Shown here: positions 44,891 to 54,114 of the stretch, piece by piece
How positions within the stretch are numbered: the first letter of the stretch is position 1
Layout of the letters: every line of letters starts with the position of its first letter
Assembly (NCBI RefSeq): GCF_022171985.1
Contig: NZ_JAJVHF010000014.1
Location: forward strand, 27,672 to 91,671
DNA length: 64,000 nt
DNA from: Huaxiibacter chinensis
Lineage (GTDB): Bacteria > Pseudomonadota > Gammaproteobacteria > Enterobacterales > Enterobacteriaceae
Direction of reading: 5' to 3'
Program-made: the position numbers and the translations under genes
Notes under the pieces: generated by a model
Told to the model about the DNA's origin: nothing
The model's input: the letters and a program-made list of their open reading frames with translations, nothing else
The model's database searches: none

Positions 44891-46177
44891 ATGGATGCCT
44901 TTGTATTGTTATTCACCCTCGCCGTGTTGCTGGCGGTGGGTATGCCGGTGGCTTTCGCCGTAGGGTTAAGCGCGGTCGTAGGCGCATTGTGGATCGAACT
45001 GCCTCTGGAGGCGTTGATGATCCAGATTACCAGCGGGGTCAATAAATTCACCCTGCTGGCGATCCCGTTCTTTATCCTTGCCGGCGCGATCATGGCCGAA
45101 GGGGGAATTGCACGGCGGCTGGTCAATTTTGCCTATATCTTCGTTGGGTTTATTCGCGGCGGACTGTCGCTGGTGAACATTGTCGCATCGACCTTTTTCG
45201 GCGCGATTTCCGGTTCATCGGTGGCCGACACGGCCTCTATCGGTAGCGTGATGATCCCGGAAATGGAGAAAAAGGGTTATCCACGCGAGTATGCGGCCGC
45301 GGTGACGGCCAGCGGTTCGGTACAGGCGATTTTGATTCCGCCAAGCCATAACTCGGTGATTTACTCCCTGGCGGCGGGCGGGACGGTCTCTATCGCCACG
45401 CTGTTTATTGCCGGCGTGCTGCCAGGTTTGCTATTGGGTGTCAGCCTGATGGTGATGTGCCTGGGGTTTGCTCATAAGCGTGGTTATCCGAAAGGAGAAA
45501 GAATCCCCTTTAAGCAGGCGCTGAAAATCTTCCTTGATGCGCTGTGGGGACTGATGACGGTGGTGATTATTCTTGGCGGCATCTTAACGGGAATTTTCAC
45601 CGCCACGGAATCGGCGGCGGTCGCCTGCCTGTGGGCCTTTTTCGTCACCATGTTTATCTATCGCGATTACAAGTGGCGGGAGCTGCCGAAGCTAATGTGC
45701 CGGACGGTGAAGACGGTTACGATCGTCATGATCCTGATTGGCTTTGCCGCAGCCTTTGGCGCCGTGATGACCTACATGCAATTGCCGACGCGAATCACCG
45801 AGTTCTTTACGTCGTTGTCGGACAACAAGTATGTGATCCTCATGTATCTCAACGTCATGCTGCTGCTGATTGGCACGCTGATGGACATGGCGCCGATCAT
45901 ATTGATCCTGACGCCCGTTTTGCTGCCGGTGACCAACTCACTGGGTATCGATCCGGTGCATTTCGGCATGATCATGATGGTGAATCTGGGGATTGGATTG
46001 ATCACCCCGCCGGTCGGCTCGGTGCTGTTTGTTGCCAGTGCGGTCAGTAAACAGCAGATTGAAACCGTGGTGCGGGCCATGCTGCCGTTTTATGCCATGC
46101 TGCTGGTCGTGTTAGGGATGGTGACTTATATTCCGGCGATCTCGCTGTGGTTGCCGGGTATTTTAGGGATGCAATAA
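44891..46177 (+). CDS. TRAP transporter large membrane subunit (DctM family)
   Basis: This is a 428-residue protein with about 12 membrane helices. It is the transport channel, moving substrate with sodium. Family segments include PFFILAGAIMAEGGIARRL near 57-75, GAISGSSVADTASIGSVMIPEM near 105-125 and VNLGIGLITPPVGSVLFVA near 360-378. It starts nine bases after dctQ. A strong terminator follows, so dctPQM is a closed transcription unit. No catabolic enzyme gene is attached. Confidence 0.94.
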   Translation: MDAFVLLFTLAVLLAVGMPVAFAVGLSAVVGALWIELPLEALMIQITSGVNKFTLLAIPFFILAGAIMAEGGIARRLVNFAYIFVGFIRGGLSLVNIVASTFFGAISGSSVADTASIGSVMIPEMEKKGYPREYAAAVTASGSVQAILIPPSHNSVIYSLAAGGTVSIATLFIAGVLPGLLLGVSLMVMCLGFAHKRGYPKGERIPFKQALKIFLDALWGLMTVVIILGGILTGIFTATESAAVACLWAFFVTMFIYRDYKWRELPKLMCRTVKTVTIVMILIGFAAAFGAVMTYMQLPTRITEFFTSLSDNKYVILMYLNVMLLLIGTLMDMAPIILILTPVLLPVTNSLGIDPVHFGMIMMVNLGIGLITPPVGSVLFVASAVSKQQIETVVRAMLPFYAMLLVVLGMVTYIPAISLWLPGILGMQ

Positions 46178-46212
46178 AAGAGATACCCCGACCAGGGTCT
46201 CATAAGTGAAAG

Positions 46213-46247
46213 CCCGGCACGGCGAGCACGCCGTGCCGGGTTGTTTT
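46213..46247. terminator. terminator between dctM and zntA
   Basis: A perfect 12-bp stem CCCGGCACGGCG/CGCCGTGCCGGG with loop AGCA is followed on the plus strand by TTGTTTT. It ends dctM transcription. The minus-strand side (CTTTCACTT) has fewer T residues but may serve zntA as well. Confidence 0.9.
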
Positions 46248-48429
46248 ACCGGCGACGCAGCAGCCGCAGCGCGTTCGCCGTCACCAGCACCGTCGCGCCG
46301 GTGTCTGCCAGAACGGCCAGCCACAGTCCGGTTATCCCGAGCAGGGTGGTAACCAGAAAAATACCTTTCAGGCCCAGTGCAATCGCAATGTTTTGCCGGA
46401 TGTTGGCGTGCGTCGCCCGTGCCAGGCTAATCATTTGCGCCAGCCCGGTCAGGCGGTTGTGCGTCAGCGCCGCGTCGGCGGTTTCCAGCGCGACGTCCGT
46501 TCCGCTTCCCATGGCAATCCCGATGGTTGCCGCTTTCATGGCGGGCGCATCGTTAATGCCGTCACCCACCATCGCCAGCGGCGCTTGCTGGTTGAGCTCC
46601 GTCACCGCGTTCACCTTATCGGCGGGTAAGAGTTCGGCTTTGAACGACAATCCCAGCTCGTCGGCAATCGCGGCGGCGGCACGCGGGTTATCGCCGGTCA
46701 GGATCACCCCCTGAATGCCCAGTTGATGCAGGGCGTCGATCGCTTCCCGCGCATCCTGACGCAGCGTATCGCGGAGCGTCAGAAGCCCCATCACCGCATT
46801 CTCCTGCGCCACCAGGACCACCGTTTGCCCGGACGCTTCCAGCGTAGGGATCTGCTGGCTAAAGGCGTTATCCGCAAACTTATCGGCGGCGCAAATCAAT
46901 ACGGTCTTCCCGTCAACGAGGGCCTCTATGCCCGACCCCACCCGTGCGCGCTGGGAGGTGGCCTCCGGAATCGCTAACCCGCGGCGCTGCGCTTCCCGCA
47001 CGATGGCCTGGGCTAACGGGTGGGTGGAGCCTTGCTCTACCGCCGCGGCCAGCGTCAGGAGGGCCTCCTCGCTGACAGTATGAGGATAAATCCCCGTCAC
47101 CTGCGGCTGGCCAACGGTCAGCGTGCCGGTTTTATCGAATGCGACCTGTTTCACCTGGCCCAGTTGCTCCAGCGCCGCGCCCCCTTTTATCAACGCACCG
47201 CGTCGCGCGGCGGCGGCAAGACCAGAGGTAATGGCCGCAGGGGTGGAGATCACCAGTGCGCAGGGACAGCCAATCAGCAGCAGGGTCAATCCCTTATAAA
47301 TCCATGCATCCCAAGTTCCGCCAAAGAGCAGCGGTGGGATAACGGCCACCAGCAGGGCGATCAGCATAATAACGGGGGTATAGATCCGGCTAAAGCGGTC
47401 AATAAAACGCTCGACGGGGGCGCGGCGCTCTTCCGCTTCTTCAATCAGCGTAAGAATCCTGTCGATGGCGCTTTCACCTGGCCGGGAGACGACCCTGAAC
47501 TGCACCAGACGATCGACGCTGGTGGCGCCGGCGGGCACTTTTTCGCCCGAGGCGCGCTCCACCGGGATTGATTCTCCGGTTAAGGCGCTTTCATCAAAAC
47601 TGGCATAGTCGCTGAGCAATGCGCCGTCGGCGGGCAGACGTCCGCCTGCGGCCACTTCGATGATATCGCCCGGGCGTAAAGCCTGAATCTCAACCGTTTT
47701 ACGTTCGCCGTTGACAACCTGCGTGGCGGTGTCCGGTTTCAGCGCCATCAACGCGCTCACGCCTTTTCGTGCCCGGCTGGCGGCCCAGCCCTCAAGGCGC
47801 TCCCCAATCAGAAAGAGCAGCAAGACCATCGCGGCTTCTGCCGTGGCACCGATAAACAGCGCCCCGATCGCCGCCACGCTCATCAGCGTTTCAATGGCGA
47901 ACCAGCTGCCGCTTTTCATCAGGCGCAGCGCCTGACGGGCGACAGGGAAAAGCCCGACCACCGTGGTGGCGATAAAGGCCATATTACCCAGCGAAGCGCT
48001 GAACTGAGCCAGACCCCAGCTCAGCGCCATCATGACGATAAGCGTAATAAGGGGCAGGTTTTCCCGCAGCGGGGCGCTTTTTTCAGGAGGGGCCGTTTCG
48101 CTACGCAGGCTGTAGCCCGCCTGGCTGACGGCGGCTTCCACCTGCTTGCTCACGTCGGTATCCGCACTGACGACCAGTTTTTCAGTGGTGAATAAAACCT
48201 GAACGTGGCGAACGCCCGCAACCTGTTTAACGGCGTTTTCAACTTTACGCGCACAGGCTGCACAGTCCATGCCGTTGACGATCCAACTAAAGCGAATGCC
48301 CGTTTCCGGCAGCGTTTCGGGTGGGGTTTCACAGGCCTTATCACAGCAGCAAGGCGCTTTCGCCGCGACGGGATTCAGCTTAAGTGTCGAGAATTGCGGC
48401 GCTTTTTTAGGAATATCTGGAGTCGACAT
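46246..48429 (-). CDS. zntA: Zn(II)/Cd(II)/Pb(II) P-type ATPase ZntA
   Basis: ZntA pumps zinc, cadmium and lead out of the cytoplasm. The 727-residue product is close to E. coli ZntA (732). It has a Cys-rich N-terminus (APCCCDKAC near 25-33), the heavy-metal domain GMDCAACARKVENA near 53-66, the membrane CPC motif in GCPCALVIST near 388-397, DKTGTLT near 433 and GDGINDAP near 620. The ZntR-type promoter upstream predicts induction by zinc, cadmium and lead. PitA, which lets zinc in, is also in the window. Confidence 0.97.
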   Translation of the reverse strand: MSTPDIPKKAPQFSTLKLNPVAAKAPCCCDKACETPPETLPETGIRFSWIVNGMDCAACARKVENAVKQVAGVRHVQVLFTTEKLVVSADTDVSKQVEAAVSQAGYSLRSETAPPEKSAPLRENLPLITLIVMMALSWGLAQFSASLGNMAFIATTVVGLFPVARQALRLMKSGSWFAIETLMSVAAIGALFIGATAEAAMVLLLFLIGERLEGWAASRARKGVSALMALKPDTATQVVNGERKTVEIQALRPGDIIEVAAGGRLPADGALLSDYASFDESALTGESIPVERASGEKVPAGATSVDRLVQFRVVSRPGESAIDRILTLIEEAEERRAPVERFIDRFSRIYTPVIMLIALLVAVIPPLLFGGTWDAWIYKGLTLLLIGCPCALVISTPAAITSGLAAAARRGALIKGGAALEQLGQVKQVAFDKTGTLTVGQPQVTGIYPHTVSEEALLTLAAAVEQGSTHPLAQAIVREAQRRGLAIPEATSQRARVGSGIEALVDGKTVLICAADKFADNAFSQQIPTLEASGQTVVLVAQENAVMGLLTLRDTLRQDAREAIDALHQLGIQGVILTGDNPRAAAAIADELGLSFKAELLPADKVNAVTELNQQAPLAMVGDGINDAPAMKAATIGIAMGSGTDVALETADAALTHNRLTGLAQMISLARATHANIRQNIAIALGLKGIFLVTTLLGITGLWLAVLADTGATVLVTANALRLLRRR

Positions 48430-48467
48430 GGCACTCTCCGGTAAATGATAACTTTCTCATTAACCGC

Positions 48468-48499
48468 AGTATGCACTCTGGAGTCGACTCCAGAGTCAA
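48468..48499 (-). promoter_or_regulatory. ZntR-controlled zntA promoter
   Basis: On the minus strand TTGACT (-35, 48494-48499) and CATACT (-10, 48468-48473) are separated by 20 bp, the long spacer of MerR-family promoters. A perfect 22-bp palindrome with arms ACTCTGGAGTC (48475-48496) fills it. This is nearly identical to the E. coli ZntR operator. zntR itself is not in the window. Confidence 0.95.
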
Positions 48500-48506
48500 G
48501 CGCTAT

Positions 48507-49133
48507 TTAGATATAGAGTGAACGGACAATCAGGAAGTGTCCGGCAAAATAGCAGGCCGCAGCGATGGCGTTATCCGCCCGGAAGCGACGACGATAATGG
48601 CTACCCAGCCAGACAACGTTCCCGACAAGCAGCAACGCCGCACCAAAGAAAGCCGACATCGCAGGCGCCGTAGGACGGAAGAACCAGAGTTCGCCCGCCA
48701 GCCACACCATGACCAGCGTCATCGCGATGAAAGTACACACCGGCATACGCATCTCTTCAAGGCGCGTCCAGATGACCGCAATAAGCAGCGCACCCACCAC
48801 CAGCAACACCAGCGGCAGCGGCCAGAAGAATGACAGCGTCATCTGGCTGGCAAAGTAGATGGTGTAGAGCAGATGTGACAGGAAGAACGCACCCACGGCG
48901 TACAGCAGACGCTGGCGCGGAAGTAGCGTTAACGCATCCCCGATCAACGAGGCGCACAGACCGGCGAGCACCAGATAGCTCACGGCGCTAAACATAGGGG
49001 CTTGCCAGGCAAGCAGAAGCAAAAGCAGTAACGTGAGCGGTTTAAACAACCAGCGTTGCCAGGTAGGCCCGCGATAAGACGCATCGACGAAAAGCCATGC
49101 GGAAAGACAGACAGCGATAAATGACCAAAGCAT
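48507..49133 (-). CDS. yhhN: YhhN family inner membrane protein
   Basis: This 208-residue protein has about seven to eight hydrophobic helices and equals E. coli YhhN in length. The YhhN/TMEM86 family includes a mammalian lysoplasmalogenase that cleaves vinyl-ether lysolipids; whether the bacterial member does this is not shown. It lies upstream of zntA on the same strand, and the zntA promoter is in the 77-bp gap. Confidence 0.9.
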   Translation of the reverse strand: MLWSFIAVCLSAWLFVDASYRGPTWQRWLFKPLTLLLLLLLAWQAPMFSAVSYLVLAGLCASLIGDALTLLPRQRLLYAVGAFFLSHLLYTIYFASQMTLSFFWPLPLVLLVVGALLIAVIWTRLEEMRMPVCTFIAMTLVMVWLAGELWFFRPTAPAMSAFFGAALLLVGNVVWLGSHYRRRFRADNAIAAACYFAGHFLIVRSLYI

Positions 49134-49262
49134 ATAAACTCCCTGTATCTGTTGCGACTGAATTATCAGTTTCTTATCCAGTGTAGTGACGCGGGCGACC
49201 GTTTGGCAATGCCGGGGAAGGCAGGGTATCCTGATTTCCGCATAATCTTATGGGATTCAACA

Positions 49263-49619
49263 ATGAGCAAGATGCCGCTTTTTTTCATCATCGTGGTGGC
49301 GATCATCGCGATCGCCGCCTCGTTTCGTTTTGTGCAGCAGCGGCGCGAAAAGGTCGATAACGACGCCGCGCCGCTGGCGCAGAAACGCGTCGTGGTGAGC
49401 AACAAGCGAGAGAAACCCCTCAATGAACGCCGTTCGCGTCAGCAGCAGGTGACGCCAGCCGGCAGTGCGATGCGCTACGAGGCAAGCTTTAAACCTGAAC
49501 AGGGCGGCCTGGAGATGACGTTTCGCCTGGACGCGAAGCAGTATCATCAGCTGACGGTGGGGGAGAAAGGAGTGCTGAGCTACAAAGGGTCGCGATTTGA
49601 AGGGTTCAGGCCGGAATAA
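49263..49619 (+). CDS. yhhM: YhhM, DUF2500 membrane-anchored protein
   Basis: This is a 118-residue protein with one N-terminal membrane helix (PLFFIIVVAIIAIAASFRF, about residues 5-23), a basic linker (about 25-65) and a small C-terminal beta domain. It matches E. coli YhhM (DUF2500). The ATG at 49263 was chosen to give the family start MSKMPLFFI; the longer reading from 49152 covers untranslated DNA. Function unknown. Confidence 0.88.
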   Translation: MSKMPLFFIIVVAIIAIAASFRFVQQRREKVDNDAAPLAQKRVVVSNKREKPLNERRSRQQQVTPAGSAMRYEASFKPEQGGLEMTFRLDAKQYHQLTVGEKGVLSYKGSRFEGFRPE

Positions 49620-49632
49620 TGCTCGGTCGGTT

Positions 49633-49677
49633 CCCTCTCCCGGTGGGAGAGGGGTAGGGTGAGGGCATCAGGCCGCA
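49633..49677. repeat. REP-like element between yhhM and yhhL
   Basis: This is a single copy of the REP-like palindrome (CCCTCTCCC-GGT-GGGAGAGGG, then GTGAGGGCATCAGGCCGCAC) between the convergent genes yhhM and yhhL. It ends two bases before the yhhL stop. Confidence 0.85.
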
Positions 49678-49679
49678 CT

Positions 49680-49961
49680 TTACTTCTTCACCTGCGCCTT
49701 AAATTTTTTCATCCACACCAGCAGCTCAAACACGCCGAAAATAAACACCCGCAGCTGCTGCCAGCCGGTCATGGGTGGGCCATCTTTTGGTAAACCGTTT
49801 TTCAGCATCACCATCTGTAAAGCATGCATAAAAGCGGTGAAAATCAGCGCCACATTCACAAAAATGTTCATGGGGCGTGGGAAGGGGTGCACCAGGTTCA
49901 ACAGCAAAAACGCCCAGACGCCCAGCATCAACAGGCGGCCTACATTAATCAGTACGGGCAT
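49680..49961 (-). CDS. yhhL: YhhL, DUF1145 small membrane protein
   Basis: This is a 93-residue protein with two to three membrane helices, matching E. coli YhhL (89 residues): VLINVGRLLMLGVWAFLLLN at the start and a basic end KKFKAQVKK. Function unknown. Its start lies inside the end of rsmD (17-base overlap), so it is translated as part of the rsmD-yhhL unit. Confidence 0.92.
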   Translation of the reverse strand: MPVLINVGRLLMLGVWAFLLLNLVHPFPRPMNIFVNVALIFTAFMHALQMVMLKNGLPKDGPPMTGWQQLRVFIFGVFELLVWMKKFKAQVKK

Positions 49962-50547
49962 CGGACTCTCCTTGTTCTACACGATGATATAAACGATAGG
50001 CGACCTGACCGGCGACCTGCTCGCGATGCAGATCCCAGTGTACAGGGACCGGCGGTAAACCGTTTTCGACTTCGCTTTCAACATAAATGAGCGCGTCATC
50101 GGCCAGCCAGCCGTTCTTTTCCAGCAGGTCCAATGTCTCTTCCAGCAACCCTTTACGGAAAGGGGGATCGACGAAGACCACATTATGCGGTGTGCCGGGT
50201 TTTGCCAGATAAGACAGCGTGTTGGTGTTAACCACGTTGGCATTGGTGACCTTGAGCGTCGCGAGATTTTGCTGCAGTTGCTGCGCGACGCTGCGCTCCA
50301 TCTCCAGGAGTGTAGCATTTGCTGCATAGCGCGACAGCGCTTCCAGACCTAATGCACCGCTTCCGGCGAAGCAATCAAGGCACTGCGCATCCACCATGGA
50401 CGGGGCCAGCCAGTTAAATAAGGTTTCTCGCACGCGGTCGGTGGTCGGGCGCAGACCGGGGCTGTCGGGCACCGGTAATTTCCGGCCTCGCCACTGGCCG
50501 CCGATAATGCGAATTTGTCCGGCGGAGGCACGGTTAGGTTTCTTCAT
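49945..50547 (-). CDS. rsmD: 16S rRNA (guanine966-N2)-methyltransferase RsmD
   Basis: RsmD methylates G966 of 16S rRNA in the assembled 30S subunit. The 200-residue product matches E. coli RsmD (198), with IIGGQWRGRKLPV near 14-26, the SAM motif CLDCFAGSGALGLEALSR near 57-74 and the catalytic FVDPPFRKG near 124-132. It is divergent from ftsY, as in E. coli. Confidence 0.96.
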   Translation of the reverse strand: MKKPNRASAGQIRIIGGQWRGRKLPVPDSPGLRPTTDRVRETLFNWLAPSMVDAQCLDCFAGSGALGLEALSRYAANATLLEMERSVAQQLQQNLATLKVTNANVVNTNTLSYLAKPGTPHNVVFVDPPFRKGLLEETLDLLEKNGWLADDALIYVESEVENGLPPVPVHWDLHREQVAGQVAYRLYHRVEQGESDARTD

Positions 50548-50675
50548 TTTAAGGAAAGCTCTGCTAACAATTGGCCTGCGATTCCAGGCGGTGATGTCAA
50601 TTAAGTTAAGTGTTAGACTATTTCATCATTTTTTTAGCTTCTATGTATATAGCACCGCGAGGAGTGTCGTCTCAG

Positions 50676-52142
50676 ATGGCAAAACAAAAAAAACGTGGCT
50701 TCTTTTCCTGGCTGGGCTTCGGCGAAAAAGAGCAAGAAACAGAACAGAAAATCGACGAGCAGCAGAATGTTGAAGAACAGTCACTGCCAGAGACGCCTGT
50801 TGAGACGGCAGCGGTAATAGAAGCCGAAGTGCCTGCGCACAGCAAAGAAGAGACAGACGCCTTTGCTGAAGAGGTGGTGGTCGTCACCGAACAGGTTCAG
50901 GAGAGCGAAAAGCCCGAACCGGTTGAGCCTGAGGTTGTTACCGAAGCGCCGCAGGCGGTCGTGGAACACGAAGAGCTGCCGCTCCCGGAAGAGATCCAGC
51001 CAGAAGTGGTCTCTGCAGAAGAGTGGCAGGCTGAAGCTGAAACCGTTGAAATCGTCAACGCCGTCGAAGAAGAGGCTGACAACGAACCTGCGCTGACCGA
51101 CGAGGAGCTCGAAGCCCAGGCGCTGGCGGCTGAAGCGGCAGAAGAAGCGGTAGTGGTCGTGCCGGTTGCCGACGTTGATGAACCCGTAGAAGAGATTATT
51201 CAGGAGCAGGAAAAACCGACCAAAGAAGGGTTCTTCGCCCGTCTGAAACGCAGCCTGCTTAAAACCAAAGAAAATCTGGGTTCCGGATTTATCAGTCTTT
51301 TCCGCGGCAAAAAAATCGATGATGATCTGTTTGAAGAGCTGGAAGAGCAGCTGCTGATCGCCGATGTGGGTGTCGAAACCACCCGCAAAATCATTGCGAA
51401 CCTGACCGAAGGCGCCAGTCGCAAACAGCTGCGCGATGCAGAGGCCTTATACGGCTTGCTGAAAGACGAAATGGGCGAAATCCTCGCAAAAGTTGACGAA
51501 CCGCTTAATATTGAAGGCAAAACGCCTTTTGTTATTTTGATGGTGGGCGTGAACGGCGTGGGTAAAACCACCACCATCGGCAAGCTGGCGCGTCAGTTCG
51601 AGCAGCAGGGTAAATCGGTCATGCTGGCGGCAGGGGATACCTTCCGTGCGGCAGCGGTAGAACAGCTGCAGGTCTGGGGTCAGCGCAACAATATCCCGGT
51701 GATTGCTCAGCATACCGGCGCCGATTCAGCTTCCGTCATTTTTGACGCCATCCAGGCCGCGAAAGCCCGTAACGTGGATGTGTTAATTGCGGATACCGCA
51801 GGGCGTTTACAGAACAAAGCGCACCTGATGGAAGAGTTAAAGAAAATCGTCCGCGTCATGAAGAAGCTGGACGAAGACGCGCCGCATGAGATTATGCTGA
51901 CCATTGATGCCAGCACCGGTCAGAACGCGGTCAGTCAGGCGAAGCTGTTCCACGAAGCGGTGGGCCTGACGGGCATTACGCTGACCAAACTGGACGGCAC
52001 GGCGAAAGGCGGCGTGATCTTCTCCGTCGCTGACCAGTTCAGTATTCCAATCCGTTATATTGGGGTTGGCGAACGTATCGAGGATTTGCGTCCCTTCAAA
52101 TCGGACGACTTTATTGAGGCACTCTTTGCCCGAGAGGATTAA
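50676..52142 (+). CDS. ftsY: signal recognition particle receptor FtsY
   Basis: FtsY is the SRP receptor that docks ribosome-nascent chain complexes at the inner membrane. The 488-residue product has a basic membrane-binding start (MAKQKKRGFFSWLGF), a long acidic A domain rich in Glu (about 20-185) and the NG GTPase domain: GVNGVGKTTTIGKLA (G1), DTFRAAAVEQL, DTAGRLQNKAHL (G3) and TKLDGTAKGG (G4). The ATG at 50676 gives the E. coli start. ftsE begins two bases after the stop, the conserved ftsYEX operon. Confidence 0.98.
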   Translation: MAKQKKRGFFSWLGFGEKEQETEQKIDEQQNVEEQSLPETPVETAAVIEAEVPAHSKEETDAFAEEVVVVTEQVQESEKPEPVEPEVVTEAPQAVVEHEELPLPEEIQPEVVSAEEWQAEAETVEIVNAVEEEADNEPALTDEELEAQALAAEAAEEAVVVVPVADVDEPVEEIIQEQEKPTKEGFFARLKRSLLKTKENLGSGFISLFRGKKIDDDLFEELEEQLLIADVGVETTRKIIANLTEGASRKQLRDAEALYGLLKDEMGEILAKVDEPLNIEGKTPFVILMVGVNGVGKTTTIGKLARQFEQQGKSVMLAAGDTFRAAAVEQLQVWGQRNNIPVIAQHTGADSASVIFDAIQAAKARNVDVLIADTAGRLQNKAHLMEELKKIVRVMKKLDEDAPHEIMLTIDASTGQNAVSQAKLFHEAVGLTGITLTKLDGTAKGGVIFSVADQFSIPIRYIGVGERIEDLRPFKSDDFIEALFARED

Positions 52143-52144
52143 CA

Positions 52145-52810
52145 ATGATTCGCTTTGAACACGTCAGCAAGGCCTATCTTGGTGGGAGACAAGCGCTGCA
52201 GGGGGTGACATTCCACCTGCAGCCAGGCGAGATGGCATTCCTGACCGGGCATTCCGGCGCAGGGAAAAGTACTCTGCTCAAGCTAATCTGTGGGATCGAA
52301 CGGCCCAGCGCCGGGAAAATCATGTTTAGCGGCCATGACATTAGCCGCCTTAAAAATCGTGAGGTGCCGTTCCTGCGTCGCCAGATCGGCATGATTTTCC
52401 AGGATCACCATTTGCTCATGGACCGTACCGTCTTTGATAACGTGGCGATTCCGCTCATTATTGCGGGCGCCAGTTTTGATGATATCCGTCGTCGCGTCTC
52501 CGCGGCGCTGGACAAGGTGGGTCTGCTCGACAAAGCGAAGAATTTCCCGATTCAGCTCTCCGGCGGTGAACAGCAGCGTGTGGGTATTGCCCGCGCGGTG
52601 GTAAATAAACCCGCTGTTTTGCTGGCGGATGAACCGACCGGGAACCTGGATGACGCTCTCTCAGAAGGGATTTTACGCTTGTTCGAAGAGTTTAACCGCG
52701 TAGGGGTAACGGTATTGATGGCGACGCACGACATGGGGCTCATTGCGCGTCGTTCGTACCGCATGCTGACGCTCAGTGACGGTCACTTGCACGGAGGCCA
52801 CGGTGAATAA
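52145..52810 (+). CDS. ftsE: cell division ATP-binding protein FtsE
   Basis: FtsE is the ATPase of the FtsEX complex, which activates septal peptidoglycan amidases through EnvC. The 221-residue product has the Walker [14 protein letters not shown] near 35-47, the signature [14 protein letters not shown] near 138-151 and the Walker [14 protein letters not shown] near 158-170. It overlaps ftsX by eight bases. Confidence 0.97.
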   Translation: MIRFEHVSKAYLGGRQALQGVTFHLQPGEMAFLTGHSGAGKSTLLKLICGIERPSAGKIMFSGHDISRLKNREVPFLRRQIGMIFQDHHLLMDRTVFDNVAIPLIIAGASFDDIRRRVSAALDKVGLLDKAKNFPIQLSGGEQQRVGIARAVVNKPAVLLADEPTGNLDDALSEGILRLFEEFNRVGVTVLMATHDMGLIARRSYRMLTLSDGHLHGGHGE

Positions 52811-53858
52811 GCGTGACGCAATAAACCAGATTCGACAGTTCGGCAATCGGTTTGACCGGTTCCGTAAGTCCCCGGGCGGTGGCGATAATAACCGCAATGC
52901 GCCAAAGCGCGCGAAAGCGGCGCCAAAACCGCATTCGCGTAAAACCAACGTCTTCAATGAACAGGTGCGCTACGCCTTCCAGGGCGCCGTGCAGGATTTG
53001 AAGAGCAAACCGCTGGCGACATTCCTGACGGTGATGGTGATCGCCATCTCCCTGACGCTGCCAAGCGTGTGCTACATGGTCTATAAAAACGTCCATCAGG
53101 CGGCATCACAATATTATCCGTCACCGCAAATCACGGTGTATCTGGATAAAGCGCTCGACGATAACGCGGCGGCGCAGGTGGTGGGGCAACTCCAGTCCGA
53201 GCAGGGCGTGGAGAAGGTCAATTACCTCTCGCGTGACGAAGCGCTGGGTGAGTTCCGCAACTGGTCCGGGTTTGGCGGCGCGCTGGACATGCTGGAGGAG
53301 AACCCGTTGCCCGCTGTGGCCGTCGTGATCCCGAAACTGGATTTCCAGGGGACGGAATCGCTCAACACGCTGCGTGACCGCATCACCCGTATCAACGGTA
53401 TTGATGAAGTCCGCATGGATGACAGCTGGTTTGCGCGTCTGGCCTCGCTTACCGGCCTGGTAGGGCGCGTTGCGGCAATGATTGGGGTGCTGATGGTGGC
53501 GGCGGTCTTCCTCGTCATCGGTAACAGCGTCCGCCTGAGCATTTTTGCCCGTCGCGACACCATCAACGTGCAAAAACTGCTGGGTGCCACGGATGGTTTC
53601 ATCCTCCGCCCTTTCCTGTATGGCGGCGCACTCCTCGGTTTTTCCGGTGCATTTCTTTCACTGATTTTGTCAGAAATTTTGGTGATGCGACTGTCATCGG
53701 CGGTGACCGACGTCGCGCAGGTTTTCGGAACCAGGTTTGATATCAGTGGGTTAGGCTTTGATGAGTGCCTGTTATTGCTGCTGGTCTGCTCCATGATTGG
53801 CTGGGTCGCCGCATGGCTGGCAACGGTGCAACATTTACGCCACTTTACTCCCCAATAA
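52803..53858 (+). CDS. ftsX: cell division membrane protein FtsX
   Basis: FtsX is the membrane partner of FtsE. The 351-residue product has a basic cytoplasmic N-terminus (about 1-70), a first membrane helix ([20 protein letters not shown]), a periplasmic loop of about 125 residues that binds EnvC, and three C-terminal helices, the FtsX-domain layout. The start is GTG at 52803, inside the end of ftsE, giving [14 protein letters not shown] as in E. coli; a longer reading from 52776 is not supported. Confidence 0.96.
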   Translation: MNKRDAINQIRQFGNRFDRFRKSPGGGDNNRNAPKRAKAAPKPHSRKTNVFNEQVRYAFQGAVQDLKSKPLATFLTVMVIAISLTLPSVCYMVYKNVHQAASQYYPSPQITVYLDKALDDNAAAQVVGQLQSEQGVEKVNYLSRDEALGEFRNWSGFGGALDMLEENPLPAVAVVIPKLDFQGTESLNTLRDRITRINGIDEVRMDDSWFARLASLTGLVGRVAAMIGVLMVAAVFLVIGNSVRLSIFARRDTINVQKLLGATDGFILRPFLYGGALLGFSGAFLSLILSEILVMRLSSAVTDVAQVFGTRFDISGLGFDECLLLLLVCSMIGWVAAWLATVQHLRHFTPQ

Positions 53859-53869
53859 AAATTTTCTGG

Positions 53870-53875
53870 TATAAT
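53870..53875 (+). promoter_or_regulatory. candidate extended -10 sigma-70 promoter of rpoH
   Basis: A perfect TATAAT preceded by TG (TCTGGTATAAT) lies just after the ftsX stop, in the place of the distal sigma-70 promoter of E. coli rpoH. No good -35 box is seen at 17 bp, as is common for extended -10 promoters. Confidence 0.6.
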
Positions 53876-53988
53876 CTTTCCCTGCAATGAGAACGTCGCT
53901 CTGCAGGGAAAGAGATCCCTGTTGTCTCTGCCCCGCAGTATCATCTCTGTGTCACATTTTGTGCGTAATTTATTCACTGTTGCACTGG

Positions 53989-54017
53989 GAACTTGTGGAT
54001 AAAATCACTGTCTGATA
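53989..54017 (+). promoter_or_regulatory. sigma-E promoter of rpoH with overlapping DnaA box
   Basis: GAACTT at 53989-53994 and TCTGATA at 54011-54017, 16 bp apart, reproduce the E. coli rpoH P3 promoter read by sigma-E. TTGTGGATAA at 53993-54002 is a perfect DnaA box (TTATCCACAA on the other strand) just after the -35 box. Both are known controls of rpoH in E. coli. Confidence 0.85.
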
Positions 54018-54114
54018 AAAGTGTGAATGCTATTCTCGTTGCTCAAATGCTTTGGCATGGTTGTTGCCTGATGGGGATAACCTGGACCAGAAGATATCGA
54101 ATTGAGAGGAATGA

